Shown: positions 42,781 to 52,534, counted from the stretch's first letter. The stretch: DNA of 54,352 bases from Deltaproteobacteria bacterium (GCA_027028245.1 JALVJO010000169.1:1-54352), one strand, 5' to 3'. Made by a program: numbers and translations. Notes: generated by a model from the letters alone, not told the origin.

Positions 42781-44091
42781 TTATGTTGCGCCTTCTCTTC
42801 GGGAAAGGCGGGGTGCAGTGTCTTTTTCAATGCGGTAAATGATGGCAGCGCCGCAGGAATCGCTGAAGACATTTACGCTTGTCCTGCACATATCCAGGAC
42901 CCTGTCCACCACCAGCAGGGGTGCGATGGCCTCGGCGGGCAGGCCTATGGTCCCAAGTATAACGGCAATGGCTACCAGGCTTGCTGCAGGTATCCCTGCC
43001 ACTCCTACAGAAGTAAGAAGCGCAGTGAGAACCACGGTGAACTGCTGAGCAAAGGAAAGATGAAGCCCGTAGGCCTGGGCCAGGAACATGGCTGCAACGC
43101 ATTCATACAGTGCCGTACCATCCATATTGACTGTGGCCCCAAGGGGAAGAACAAACGAGGTGATCCGGTTTGGGATCCTTGCTGTCTTTTCCAGGCATTC
43201 CATTGTCACAGGCAGTGTTGCCGAGGAAGATGCCGTTGAAAATGCAGTTACCAGGGCAGGAAGCACGGCCTTTGAATGTTTCAATGGATTTATACCCCAG
43301 GATATCAGTAGGGCAGGCAGTGTGATCAGGCTGTGCAGGGCAAGGGCAGCGATGACCGTGGTGAAAAACCAGGCAAGGGAAGAAAATGCCGACACTCCTG
43401 TGGAGGCTGTCACTCCTGCCACCAGGCCGAATATGCCTATGGGGGAAAATTTCATGATCCATTCGGTCATCAGCATCATCACCTTGAAAAGTCCGTCCCA
43501 GAACCGGGTAACTGTTTGAATGGCCCGTTCTGTTCGAAGCCTCAGAAGAGCGAGCCCGGAAATGACCCCGAAAAATATGATTCCAAGCATCTGTCCTTCT
43601 GCCGCTGCCTTGAAGATATTGGTGGGGATCATCCTCAGGAAGACGTTGGCCAGCTCTGAACTGTGGTGACTGCTGATTTTTTCCACTACTTCCTGTGACA
43701 GGCTGTCAAGTCCCAGGTCATGACCAACCGGCAGGCCGTCTATGAGGCCGGGTTTAATCAGCTGAACCAGGAAGAGACCGGCAAGAATGGCTGCAAGGCT
43801 GGTAACCATGTAATAGACAATGGTGAAGGCCCCCATGCGGCCCAGTTCCTCCCCGCTTTTCATCCCTGTAACACCGGTGATAATGGATGAAAGTATCAGG
43901 GGGACGATGATCATCTTAAGGGCATTGATAAAGGCCGTTCCCAGGAAATGGTATACAGATTTAAGAGGAATTCCTGCCAGGGCTGCATCCGGGCCCAGAA
44001 AGATTCCGCATGCGGCCCCAAGCAGCATGGCTGCGGCTATCTGTATGTGAAGCGGCGGAAGTCTTTTGAGAAAGGAACCACGTGTTTTCAT
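42781..44091 (-). CDS. Dicarboxylate/amino acid:cation symporter (DAACS family)
   Basis: A 436-residue membrane protein of the GltP/DctA/SLC1 family, importing glutamate, aspartate or C4-dicarboxylates with Na+ or H+. Eight helices and two hairpins are expected; the diagnostic motifs are the serine-rich hairpin AFSTASSSATLPVT, the substrate-binding NMDGTALYE and the C-terminal VVDRVLDMCRTSVNVFSDS. RTSVNVFSD has Asp/Arg patterns that set specificity, but Glu versus dicarboxylate cannot be called. It is followed upstream by ubiD, 82 bp away on the same strand. Confidence 0.93.
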   Translation of the reverse strand: MKTRGSFLKRLPPLHIQIAAAMLLGAACGIFLGPDAALAGIPLKSVYHFLGTAFINALKMIIVPLILSSIITGVTGMKSGEELGRMGAFTIVYYMVTSLAAILAGLFLVQLIKPGLIDGLPVGHDLGLDSLSQEVVEKISSHHSSELANVFLRMIPTNIFKAAAEGQMLGIIFFGVISGLALLRLRTERAIQTVTRFWDGLFKVMMLMTEWIMKFSPIGIFGLVAGVTASTGVSAFSSLAWFFTTVIAALALHSLITLPALLISWGINPLKHSKAVLPALVTAFSTASSSATLPVTMECLEKTARIPNRITSFVLPLGATVNMDGTALYECVAAMFLAQAYGLHLSFAQQFTVVLTALLTSVGVAGIPAASLVAIAVILGTIGLPAEAIAPLLVVDRVLDMCRTSVNVFSDSCGAAIIYRIEKDTAPRLSRREGAT

Positions 44092-44173
44092 GTATATTTT
44101 ACCTGTCAGAAGTGCTCATCTGATAGCATGGCTGCTCCGGCTCCGCCCAGGAACAGCTGGTTCCGGCCCCGGT

Positions 44174-46015
44174 TTATATGACGCCATGAAGGGATCTGCC
44201 CCTGGCTGACAGCTCATCCACCCGCCTTGATACAGCCGGGTCTTCAACCAGAGGAGGGGCATGGTGGGGCTTCATGCGTGCATCTATCACAAGGGTCCTG
44301 CCGCATCCCCAATGCTTATATTGGCAGAAACTGCCTGTACCGTAAATGTCATGGGATGGATTGGACCTGGTAAAGGTGACCCATAGGAAGTTTGCCAGGT
44401 TTCGTGCCGTGAACCTGGAGTCGTCTGCTATCACCACCAGGGGTATGGAGTCGGATTTCAGCGAACCCTCAAGGTGTTCTGTTAAAATGCCAAGTTTGAC
44501 CTTTTCTTCCCTGTAGGATGAAAATGGTGGCCCCTTCATTACCAAGACACCAGGCATTGCCGGCATGGCGTCGGAAAAGCCCCGGGGCAGAGACAGGTCA
44601 TCTGGAACAGCAGATGCAAGGATTCTTTTTTTCTCACCTGCTGCTGCAACCACCAGCTTTGATCCCCGGTTGAGACCAGTACCCGTGTAATCAAGGGTGT
44701 CTATGGTGGTTCTCGTCTGGAAGTGGAGATCCCTGGACCAGTCAACCCTTTCCAGTATGTGGACAAAAAAATCATCCACCCTTTTTATATCAAGCTCCGG
44801 GTTATCCTCTTTTGCTGCAATAAAGAGATACTTTGCCAGGGAGCACTGGCCGAAACCAAGTAATGCATTTGCAATTGTAAGAAGTTCCATGGGTTCGCGC
44901 TGCCTGTAGGGAACGTATCTTTCGCTTCCAATGGCCAGGAGCAGCGGGTGTACTCCTGCCTCGTCCACTGCATGGATTGAATGGAGGCCGGGTATCTCTG
45001 CAGGTACAACAGGTGCGGTTATTTCATGTATGAATTTTCCGAACACGGTGTCTTCCTGGGGCGGTCTGCCCACGGCGGTAAAAGGCCAGATGGCATCCTT
45101 CCTGTGAAAGACCTTATGGATTTTCAGGTATGGAAATTCATGGACCAGGCTGTAATAGCCCAGATGGTCTCCAAAGGGGCCTTCCGGCAGGGTCCTTTTG
45201 GTATCAACCGTGCCGGTTATGCAGAAATCTGCTTCTGTTGATATGCAGAAGCCGTCCCTGTAGCTGTATCGAAATCTCCTTCCTCCCAGCATGCCGGCAA
45301 ACATCAGCTCTGAAATGCCCTCGGGAAGCGGCATCACTGCGGCCACCGTGTGGGCCGGCGGCCCTCCCACGAATATGCTGACCTTCAGTGGAAGGCCCTT
45401 TTCCAGGGCCTTTGCATGATGAACTCCTATGCCTCTGTGGATCTGGTAATGAAGACCTGCTTCCTGGTCCGGCATGTACCTGTTTCCCGAGATCTGTATC
45501 CTGTACATGCCGAGGTTTGAGTGCATCACCCCTGGTTTTTCCGGGTCTTCAGAATAGACCTGCGGCAGGGTGATGAATGCCCCGCCGTCGTCCGGCCAGC
45601 CCGTGATCTGAGGAAGGGATGAGAGCCTGCCTGCACGTTCCAGAACCGGGCCGGTGCCTACTTGAAGGGGCAGACAGGTCAGGGCAGTACGGGGAAGGGC
45701 GGCCAGCCTGAGCAAACCGTCCAGGCCCCTGATTTCTGAAAGGGCGTCTGCCTTGAACCTCATGAAGGATTTTACCCGCTCGAGGGAGTGCCTGAACAGG
45801 AATTCGCACCGCTCCATGGTGCCGAAGAGGTTGCAGACCGCCTTGAAAGTACACCCCCTGACCCTTTCAAAATAGATGGCCGGGGCCCCTGCAGCATAGG
45901 CCCTGCGCTGGATTTCCGCCATCTCAAGATGGGGTGAAACCTCCTCTCTGACCCGCACAAGATGGCCATGTTTTTCAAGGTCCAGAAGGCAGTCCCTGAG
46001 GCTTTTGTATACCAT
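44174..46015 (-). CDS. UbiD-family decarboxylase
   Basis: A 613-residue prenylated-FMN-dependent decarboxylase. The family motifs are visible in YRIQISGNRYMPDQEAGLHYQIHRGIGVH, in the middle segment EGPFGDHLGYYS (the catalytic Glu region) and in PHHAPPLV near the C-terminus. UbiD enzymes reversibly decarboxylate unsaturated or aromatic acids, using a cofactor made by UbiX; no UbiX gene is in the window. It could act in menaquinone-related or aromatic-acid metabolism. Divergent from the Tim44-like gene (129 bp between starts). Confidence 0.9.
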   Translation of the reverse strand: MVYKSLRDCLLDLEKHGHLVRVREEVSPHLEMAEIQRRAYAAGAPAIYFERVRGCTFKAVCNLFGTMERCEFLFRHSLERVKSFMRFKADALSEIRGLDGLLRLAALPRTALTCLPLQVGTGPVLERAGRLSSLPQITGWPDDGGAFITLPQVYSEDPEKPGVMHSNLGMYRIQISGNRYMPDQEAGLHYQIHRGIGVHHAKALEKGLPLKVSIFVGGPPAHTVAAVMPLPEGISELMFAGMLGGRRFRYSYRDGFCISTEADFCITGTVDTKRTLPEGPFGDHLGYYSLVHEFPYLKIHKVFHRKDAIWPFTAVGRPPQEDTVFGKFIHEITAPVVPAEIPGLHSIHAVDEAGVHPLLLAIGSERYVPYRQREPMELLTIANALLGFGQCSLAKYLFIAAKEDNPELDIKRVDDFFVHILERVDWSRDLHFQTRTTIDTLDYTGTGLNRGSKLVVAAAGEKKRILASAVPDDLSLPRGFSDAMPAMPGVLVMKGPPFSSYREEKVKLGILTEHLEGSLKSDSIPLVVIADDSRFTARNLANFLWVTFTRSNPSHDIYGTGSFCQYKHWGCGRTLVIDARMKPHHAPPLVEDPAVSRRVDELSARGRSLHGVI

Positions 46016-46144
46016 TTAAATCTCCTTTTAACCTGGATGATTCACTTTTAAAGTCCTGGCAGCCGTTTGACTGAAGGTCTGGATGCGGCTATCATGCCCT
46101 TTGCCCGTGTGGGAAACATAATAACAGATTTAAAGGGGATTTTT

Positions 46145-47074
46145 ATGAATTCACAAAGGATGATGGTCCTGATCTCCGTGATCCTGTTCACTGTATCCAT
46201 GGCGGCATTCTACGCCGATTCTGTGGTAGATGCACGTGCCAGGGGAGGCGGGCGGTCCTTTGGAAGCTCCAGGAGTTTCAGCGGTTCAAGGTCTGCTATA
46301 CGTCCCTATACTGCAAATCCTTCGAGGCGTGTCGGTGCGCGGGGTGGCAGCAGTTTCCTGAGAGGGCTTGGAGGGGGCCTTCTCGGCGGTTTCCTGGGCT
46401 CCCTGCTCTTCGGCAGCCTCGTGCATGCGGGAGGAGGCATAGGGGGCTCTGGTATAGGACTTTTCCAGCTTCTTATCATCGGGGGCATCGGGTATTTTTT
46501 TTACAAGAAATTTTTTTCAAGGCCTGGAAACAGCGCCAGGAGTCCCGGCATAGGCCCTGGCGACGGTTATGGAGGACAGTCGGGATACAGCACGCCTCCA
46601 CCACCTCCGGGCGGCACAGTCGGCACCATAGATGCACCGCCTCCAGGCGGCTTTTCGAGTCATTCAGCCTTCAACCAGGAAGAGATCAAGGAACTGGCAC
46701 AGGACATCTTTTTCAAGGTACAGGCCGCATGGATGCGCAGGGATCTGGATGCAGTCAGGGATCTTCTGGGCCCTGAGCTCCTTGCCCAGTACCAGCAGGA
46801 ATTCCAGGACATGAAGGCAAGGGGAATAGTAAACCGCCTGGAAAATATCGCTGTCAGGAATGTTGAAATCGTGGATCACGGCAGGGAGTCAGGTTTTGAG
46901 TACGTAAAGATCAGATTTAATGCCAACCTGCTGGATTATTCCGTGGAAGAGGCCAGCGGCAGGGTGATAGATGGCAGTAACAGGGAGCCTGTCAAGTTCC
47001 AGGAGGTTTGGACCCTTGCAAGGCCCGAGGGTACCGCTGAGTGGAAACTTTATGGTGTTGAAGAGATTTCCTGA
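46145..47074 (+). CDS. Tim44-like domain protein, membrane-anchored
   Basis: A 309-residue protein. ATG 46145 is chosen because AAGGGGAT precedes it. A signal-anchor (residues 6-24) is followed by an Arg/Gly/Ser-rich segment, Gly-rich hydrophobic stretches near residues 72-122 and a Pro/Gly-rich linker. Residues 175-309 form a Tim44-like domain (IKELAQDIFFKVQAAWMRRDLDAVRDLL and ENIAVRNVEIVDHG). Such bacterial proteins may help membrane biogenesis or bind lipids; the role is not established here. Confidence 0.82.
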   Translation: MNSQRMMVLISVILFTVSMAAFYADSVVDARARGGGRSFGSSRSFSGSRSAIRPYTANPSRRVGARGGSSFLRGLGGGLLGGFLGSLLFGSLVHAGGGIGGSGIGLFQLLIIGGIGYFFYKKFFSRPGNSARSPGIGPGDGYGGQSGYSTPPPPPGGTVGTIDAPPPGGFSSHSAFNQEEIKELAQDIFFKVQAAWMRRDLDAVRDLLGPELLAQYQQEFQDMKARGIVNRLENIAVRNVEIVDHGRESGFEYVKIRFNANLLDYSVEEASGRVIDGSNREPVKFQEVWTLARPEGTAEWKLYGVEEIS

Positions 47075-47083
47075 CCCTTTGGT

Positions 47084-48091
47084 TTAGATAGGTGCCAGGT
47101 GTCTCAGCTGGTACACCTGCCTGAAAACCTCGGGAGATATCACGGTATCCCAATGGCCGAAAGCCCTGGCTGCGGCCCAGAATAGGAAAAGAACTGCCAG
47201 GCAGCCAAGGGGAATGAGGAAAACAGGGGCATTTTTTCCAAGGGGCAGGCCTGGTATAAGACAGTTCTTTTCCGGGCAGCGGGCAACGCATTCCATGCAC
47301 CCTATGCATTCTGCAGTGCGTACAGTCTTCTTGCTGGTAATCCTGATGGAAGACGGACAGGCCTTTTCGCACCGCAGGCAGCCGGTGCAGTGGTTTTCAT
47401 TTCGTCTTATCTGAACGGGTCCGATTATGGCCAGGATGCCCAGAAGCGCACCGTAGGGGCACAGATAGCGGCACCAGAAATTCCTCAGAAAAAACGATAT
47501 GATCACCAGGGCCAGGATGACTGCCATGGATACACCGGAAGGGGAGAGAAAAAACTGGAGCATCTCTGCATCTGCAGCCATGTTGTAAGGGGAGGATATG
47601 AAGGCCGCTGCCTGTTCCGGATCCATCTTCCAAAAAATAAAATAGAAGAAAAACCCTAGCAGCAGGTATTTGAGGCCCAGCATTGGGATGTCAACCCAGG
47701 CAGGAAGCCGCAAAAGAAGGCCGGTCCTTCGAGATAATTTTTCCACCAGGTTTGAAAATGCCCCTATCGGGCAGATCCAGCCGCAGAATCCCTTTCGAAA
47801 CAAGAATGACATGGTCATTACGGCCATCAATATGGTAAGTCCAGCAGGGTGAACCGGATCAAAAGTGCCTGTTAGTATAAGCTGTTTTAAACCTACAAGG
47901 GCGCTTATGGGAAGAAATGCCTCAACAGCAGGGGGCCTTGGTGTGTAATGAGTGCTCCGGCCCGATGCCCAGATAAAAAATTCGAAAAACTGCCATCCGG
48001 TCCATATGGAGAAGGTGAAAAAGGCGGTCTGGATTAAATGTCTCACCACGGGGATGATGGCAGCTGGTATGTGGGGCATTTTTATCTTCAT
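47084..48091 (-). CDS. Membrane-bound NapH/MauN-like 4Fe-4S ferredoxin
   Basis: A 335-residue polytopic protein with about five membrane helices, two CXXXCP motifs on helix ends (GFCGWICPIG, CRYLCPYGALLG) and two 4Fe-4S ferredoxin motifs, CTGCLRCEKACP and CIGCMECVARCP. This matches the NapH/NosR/MauN type that passes electrons from quinol to periplasmic acceptors. The electron acceptor is not identified; the multihaem cytochromes of this window are candidates. The start overlaps nothing on its strand; it faces the DUF2092 gene divergently. Confidence 0.88.
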   Translation of the reverse strand: MKIKMPHIPAAIIPVVRHLIQTAFFTFSIWTGWQFFEFFIWASGRSTHYTPRPPAVEAFLPISALVGLKQLILTGTFDPVHPAGLTILMAVMTMSFLFRKGFCGWICPIGAFSNLVEKLSRRTGLLLRLPAWVDIPMLGLKYLLLGFFFYFIFWKMDPEQAAAFISSPYNMAADAEMLQFFLSPSGVSMAVILALVIISFFLRNFWCRYLCPYGALLGILAIIGPVQIRRNENHCTGCLRCEKACPSSIRITSKKTVRTAECIGCMECVARCPEKNCLIPGLPLGKNAPVFLIPLGCLAVLFLFWAAARAFGHWDTVISPEVFRQVYQLRHLAPI

Positions 48092-48217
48092 GATAAACTC
48101 ATGGTAGTTTCTCTAAATGGGAAACTCATTGATCTAAGTCATGTTGCAGAGGACAGGTATTCCGGTATTTCCAAATATGGTGTATGTTTTTTCCAACCCC
48201 TCATCAAGGAGAAGATC

Positions 48218-49012
48218 ATGTCATTTCGTCCCAGGACCATCTTGCTGATCTGCAGCATTTTCCTGCCCCTGCTTTTTTCATCTGTCAAGGCTGCCGAAGT
48301 GTCTTCCAGCGTGGAGCCGGAAGCAGACAAGGTATTGAGGCAGATGAGTGATTTCCTGAAGGCCCAGAAGCATTTCGTGATTCGGGCTGAGACGTCTTAT
48401 GAATCCATGCTTGATTCAGGACAGAAGCTGACTTACCTGAACCAGATCACCACATACGTCAAGCGGCCGAACAGGCTTTATATCCACAGGACAGGCATGG
48501 TACGAAACCAGGAGATATTCTACGATGGTTCCAGTCTCACGTTATACAGCAGAAACAAGAACATGTATGCATCTGCAAAGGTCCCCGGGACCATTGATGA
48601 AATGCTGGATTATGCTACTCAAGTCCTCAACCTGCCGGCACCGGGCGGAGATCTTTTTTATTCCCACGTGTACGAGGGCTTGATGTCGGACGTCTTGTCA
48701 GGGATATACGTTGGCAAAAACAAGGTCAACGGTGTCTTGTGTCATCACCTTGCTTACCGAGGTGCTGATGTGGACTGGCAGCTCTGGGTGGAGGCAGGCG
48801 ATAAGCCTATTCCAAGAAAATACATCATCACTTCCAAGTGGACTACAGGTGCCCCTGAGTACAGCCTGACCATCTATGAATGGGATTCTGAAAAGGTCAT
48901 TCCAGAGGAAAGATTCCATTTCAAGGCACCTGAAGGGGCGCTCAGGATCAGGTTTCTTTCAGAAAAAGAGGTCAAGGACATTAAAAGAAAGATAAAGGAG
49001 CGCCAGAAATGA
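48218..49012 (+). CDS. Exported DUF2092-like protein (LolA-like fold)
   Basis: A 264-residue protein; ATG 48218 follows AAGGAGAAGATC. The signal peptide (residues 1-23, ...SSVKAAE) leads into a beta-rich domain of the DUF2092 / outer-membrane-lipoprotein-sorting group: EADKVLRQMSDFLKAQKHFVIRAE, YVKRPNRLYIHRTG, FYDGSSLTLYSRNKNMYA and DWQLWVEAGDKPIPRKY. The fold suggests lipid or lipoprotein handling in the periplasm. A longer open frame upstream overlaps the divergent gene and is rejected. Coupled by ATGA to the next gene. Confidence 0.82.
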   Translation: MSFRPRTILLICSIFLPLLFSSVKAAEVSSSVEPEADKVLRQMSDFLKAQKHFVIRAETSYESMLDSGQKLTYLNQITTYVKRPNRLYIHRTGMVRNQEIFYDGSSLTLYSRNKNMYASAKVPGTIDEMLDYATQVLNLPAPGGDLFYSHVYEGLMSDVLSGIYVGKNKVNGVLCHHLAYRGADVDWQLWVEAGDKPIPRKYIITSKWTTGAPEYSLTIYEWDSEKVIPEERFHFKAPEGALRIRFLSEKEVKDIKRKIKERQK

Positions 49013-49407
49013 AATACTTCGTTATAATTCTTGCTTCCGCTGCCGTATTCTGCACCGCCTTTTTTCTGGATTCCGTTGATTTCAGTTCAAATGATGTGTT
49101 GATCATGTCCCAGGCCAGTGCCTATTATTACGGCACCGGAAGGAGGGTGGCCCGGAGGACAGCCAGGAGGACTTCAAGGCGTGTAGCCAGACGCCACAAC
49201 TATTACGGGGGAGCAGCTGTAGTAGCGGCACCGGTAGCGGTAGCCGCAACCGGTGTTGCCGTGGGAGCCACTGTGGTTAGTCTGCCGTCAGCATGCAGCA
49301 GCGTGGTTGTAAATGGTGTCACTTATTATAACTGCAGCGGGACCTATTATCAGCCGGTCTATGACGGCCCAAACCTGGTCTATGTAGTGGTGCAGCCGCC
49401 CCTGTAG
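49009..49407 (+). CDS. Small exported basic/Gly-Ala-rich protein
   Basis: A 132-residue protein with a signal peptide-like start and an Arg-rich segment (GRRVARRTARRTSRRVARR) followed by an Ala/Val-rich hydrophobic stretch and a conserved-looking tail (VVVNGVTYYNCSGTYYQPVY) resembling DUF6515-type domains. Two Cys in the tail may form a disulphide. It starts in an ATGA overlap with the DUF2092-like gene, so the two are probably made together. Role unknown. Confidence 0.7.
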   Translation: MKYFVIILASAAVFCTAFFLDSVDFSSNDVLIMSQASAYYYGTGRRVARRTARRTSRRVARRHNYYGGAAVVAAPVAVAATGVAVGATVVSLPSACSSVVVNGVTYYNCSGTYYQPVYDGPNLVYVVVQPPL

Positions 49408-49475
49408 CCCTGCTGCCCGTACCCGGGGCAATGCGTCAGGTATTGTTCTGCATGCCCTTGTTCTATGTTTGCGGG

Positions 49476-49709
49476 GGGAGCATTCCCCGTTTGTCCCCGG
49501 ACGAATAATGGCGAGGAATGGCAAGGAAGGTGCATTTCTTTCAAGGTTCACCAAGCCGCTATGCAGATTTCAAATTCTTTTGGAATGCAGACATGGCCAA
49601 TCTCATCGGCTTGACTGCGGCTGAAGTGGGCTTCCTTGTGGTGAAACCTTTCAAGAAACACCCTTTCCTTGCCAGTAGCACAAATGGGAGACAAACTGGG
49701 AATGCTCCC
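49476..49709 (+). repeat. Fold-back repeat element, copy 3
   Basis: A 234-bp element with GGGAGCATTCCC at one end and GGGAATGCTCCC at the other. A second, inner inverted repeat GGCAAGGAAGG...CCTTTCCTTGCC extends the arms to about 75 bp, so the transcript or single strand could fold into a long hairpin. Nearly the same orientation and sequence as copy 1. The 336-bp gap 49408-49743 holds nothing else. Confidence 0.8.
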
Positions 49710-49743
49710 GTTTGCCGGGTTATTTCGACTGGTAAGGTGAAAA

Positions 49744-50208
49744 TTAAATGTCCTCTTTTTCATCCTGCCTGCACAGCCTGTCATCTCTTTCCCTCATGAG
49801 CCAGTAAACAAGTCCCAGGGCAAGCAGTACCGTTGCAAGAGAAAATATGGTGATGGCAGGGGTGGCCTTGATGTCCAGGATGATCATCTTTCTGCTTATG
49901 GCCAGTATTGCAATGAGAAGCACCGTCTTTACCTGGACTATGCTTTCCTGGTCCACGATTACCTTTACAATGGAGTGCTTGAATTCCAGGGCGATCAAAA
50001 CGATCATGATCATGCCGAAAAGGGCCTTGAAGGACTTGTGCTCCAGGGGGTCGATGCCCTTTTCCAGGAAGAAGGCAAAGATGTGGTATCCCAGCTTGTA
50101 GGTGGCACATATGATTATGAGTGCCACAAAAAATGAAAGAATTATGCAGATGACCTTTTCAAATTTTTCGTAAAAGCTGAGAAGTTTCCATTCTTCTGAA
50201 AGTTTCAT
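49744..50208 (-). CDS. PsiE-like membrane protein
   Basis: A 154-residue protein with four membrane helices (about residues 18-40, 60-78, 90-108 and 117-138) and a charged, acidic C-terminus. The pattern FEKVICIILSFFVALIIIC and LIALEFKHSIVKV resembles the phosphate-starvation-inducible PsiE family. Function in the family is not known. It sits alone between the repeat element and the ABC transporter genes. Confidence 0.75.
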   Translation of the reverse strand: MKLSEEWKLLSFYEKFEKVICIILSFFVALIIICATYKLGYHIFAFFLEKGIDPLEHKSFKALFGMIMIVLIALEFKHSIVKVIVDQESIVQVKTVLLIAILAISRKMIILDIKATPAITIFSLATVLLALGLVYWLMRERDDRLCRQDEKEDI

Positions 50209-50234
50209 CTATTTTCTCTCCCAAATGTCCCTGT

Positions 50235-50987
50235 TTATCCTTTGATTTCCATGTGGAGGCTGTGCAAACAGTCCCTGAAGGCCCTAAGCAGGGGAAATTT
50301 TGAGTTCTGCATCAGGGTCTTGAAGTCTCCTGATTCGACTATCTCTCCCTGGTCAATCAGTATTATCCTGCGGCAGAGACTGGAGACCTCAAAGGGATCA
50401 TGGCTTACGAGTATGGTGGTTATTTTGTGAGCCGCTGTCAAAACTTTAATCTTGTTTATGATATTGCTTTTTATCTCCATGTCCAGTCCACTGAAGGGTT
50501 CGTCCAGCAGAAGATAGGCAGGGCGGGCTGCAAGTGCCCTGGCCAGGGCAAGTCTTTGCTGTTCACCCCCGGAAAGCTGTGCGGGATATCTCTTTGCCAG
50601 GTGACTGATGCTGCACATTGAAAGGCTCTCCATGGCTTTTCTGGCGGCATCTTTATCCTTTCCAAGGCCGAGCCTGACGTTTTCTTCTGCAGTTAAATTC
50701 GGCCACAGGGCAAGGTCCTGAAATACCATGGAGATCTGTCTCTTACTGGCAGGCACCTCTATAGCTCCGTCCCTGGAAACCAGCCTTTTGTCCAGAAAGA
50801 TCTTTCCCTGGTCGGGAGGTTCAAGGCCTGCCATTATCCGAAGAAGCGTGGATTTGCCGCTGCCTGACGGGCCGAGAATTCCCCAGCTTGCATTCGGTTC
50901 TATCCGGCAGGAAATGTCCCTTAGAACTGTTTTACCGCCGTAGACCCGGCTTACATTTTCCAGTTCAAAGCCCTTGATGCCTTTCAT
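50235..50987 (-). CDS. ABC transporter ATP-binding protein (iron/thiamine-type importer)
   Basis: A 250-residue ATPase; ATG at 50987 overlaps the permease stop as ATGA and is preferred over ATG 51005. It has Walker A GPSGSGKST, Q loop FQDLALWPN, signature LSGGEQQR, Walker B LLLDEPFSGLD and the switch His in LVSHDPFE. FbpC/ThiQ-like. It powers the permease encoded upstream. Confidence 0.93.
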   Translation of the reverse strand: MKGIKGFELENVSRVYGGKTVLRDISCRIEPNASWGILGPSGSGKSTLLRIMAGLEPPDQGKIFLDKRLVSRDGAIEVPASKRQISMVFQDLALWPNLTAEENVRLGLGKDKDAARKAMESLSMCSISHLAKRYPAQLSGGEQQRLALARALAARPAYLLLDEPFSGLDMEIKSNIINKIKVLTAAHKITTILVSHDPFEVSSLCRRIILIDQGEIVESGDFKTLMQNSKFPLLRAFRDCLHSLHMEIKG

Positions 50988-52534
50988 GTTCTCCGATTCA
51001 TCCATAATTTATACGTCAGGAAAAAAAGAGCCGAGGCAGAGACAAGATACAGCAGGCAGAGCTGTGCAACGAGGCTTTCCGGGGCATTGGCCATGATGGT
51101 AAATATGGCAAGGGGAAGGTTCTGTGCTCCCGGCGGGTGAATAAGAAGCACGGTTCCCGTATCGGCTGCGGAAAGAAGAAGTGCCAGGAGAAATCCCGTC
51201 ATTATGAACACCGATGCCAGCGGGGCCAGCACCCTTATTAAAAATTTTCCCAGGCTGATTCCATGTATTTCAGCCGCAAAGGACCATGATTGCGGCATCT
51301 GGCTGAAAAATCTGGCTGCAAGGACGGCCGGTACCGGGAAGAGATGAATACCCTGGGCCAGGCAGACTGCCATGGGTCCCCTGAAGATAAAATCGGCCCA
51401 GGCGGGCGTCCTTGTGCCTGCATATACAAATCCCAGGGCCGTGAGGGCGGCAGGCAGGGAAAAGATAAGCAGCAGACAAACCATTCCGGCTAACCGGGTA
51501 TCGGGACGTCGGCCCATGAAGAAGCCTGTCATAAAACCCAGTATAGTGGCGGTTGTTGCAGAACCTGCAGCATAAAACATGGTGTATCCCCATGTCCTTG
51601 AAAGGGTCGTGCTGATTGCCTGCATGTCCGGTCTTGAAAGGGCTGGAAAAAGAAGTCCCGCCAGGGGCAGGAGAACCAGCAGCAGTGAGCAGGCACTGTT
51701 GAAAAGGATCGCTGCAGCCGACATGCTGCGGTGATAAGAGGCTTGAACCGGCCTGGAGGAAGTGGCAAGAAGTTCCATGGATCTTCTGCCCGCCGCTGTC
51801 AGTGCCAGGATGGCAAGAAAAAGGGTAGAGCCTGAGAGCATCAGGCACTGGAGGGCTGCAAGCCTCATGTCGTAGAGGGCTGAAAAACTAACAAGTATTT
51901 CCGATACCGCGGTCTTGATGCCAAGCCCCATGGCCGGCCCCGGGCTTGAAAGCATGAGAAAGGCGCCGAGACAGGCGGCAACTGCAGCTGGGGGCATGGC
52001 AAACCTGGCAGTAAGCCGGATAAGACCGCTTTCTCCCTGGGCCATTCTCACTGCATCGCACTGGCTGGCGCTCAAACCTGAACATGCAGCAATGGTTGAT
52101 GCTGCCACAAGGGGAAAGGTGACCATAGCGGTGATGAGAATGAATGCAGTTCGTCCGCTGTAAAGAAAGGATGTGAACCCTGGAAAAGAGGCCAGGCTGT
52201 TCATGCTCACCGCCCAGAGGAGGGGAGGGACCATTACCGGAAGGAAGAACAGGAACATGAAAAGCTTTCTGGCAGGGTATTCGTAAAGGGTATAAAAGAT
52301 CCCTGCCAAAAGGCCCAGGGCCAGTGCCAATGCCGCCCCTGAAAGGCAGATCAAGATGCTCTTAACGAGCAGCGGGAAAAAGCCCTGGAGCCTGGTAAAA
52401 AGATCCGAAGAAACGCTCTGCATTGCAGCATGCAGAAGCGCAACGGCTGGAAGAAAGGCTATGCAGGCAACGGACAATAGGCCTGTCATCCGCCACCTGC
52501 CGGGCCGTTCCAGGACTAAGGCAGAAAGGCTCAT
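50984..52534 (-). CDS. ABC transporter permease, two fused membrane domains (FbpB/ThiP-like)
   Basis: A 516-residue permease with about 12 helices. Two tandem copies of the binding-protein-dependent permease domain are suggested by its length and repeated LFLPVMVPPLLWAV / LIFSLPAALTALGF segments, which hold the cytoplasmic EAA-like loops. This fused form is typical of Fe(III) FbpB and thiamine ThiP permeases. It overlaps the ATPase gene by 4 bp and the binding protein by 4 bp, so one operon. Confidence 0.92.
   Translation of the reverse strand: MSLSALVLERPGRWRMTGLLSVACIAFLPAVALLHAAMQSVSSDLFTRLQGFFPLLVKSILICLSGAALALALGLLAGIFYTLYEYPARKLFMFLFFLPVMVPPLLWAVSMNSLASFPGFTSFLYSGRTAFILITAMVTFPLVAASTIAACSGLSASQCDAVRMAQGESGLIRLTARFAMPPAAVAACLGAFLMLSSPGPAMGLGIKTAVSEILVSFSALYDMRLAALQCLMLSGSTLFLAILALTAAGRRSMELLATSSRPVQASYHRSMSAAAILFNSACSLLLVLLPLAGLLFPALSRPDMQAISTTLSRTWGYTMFYAAGSATTATILGFMTGFFMGRRPDTRLAGMVCLLLIFSLPAALTALGFVYAGTRTPAWADFIFRGPMAVCLAQGIHLFPVPAVLAARFFSQMPQSWSFAAEIHGISLGKFLIRVLAPLASVFIMTGFLLALLLSAADTGTVLLIHPPGAQNLPLAIFTIMANAPESLVAQLCLLYLVSASALFFLTYKLWMNRRT

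Noticed and set aside
48038-48217. Longer start for the DUF2092-like protein
   Set aside because: The extension overlaps the divergent NapH-like gene and lacks a signal peptide, while ATG 48218 has both a ribosome binding site and a signal peptide.
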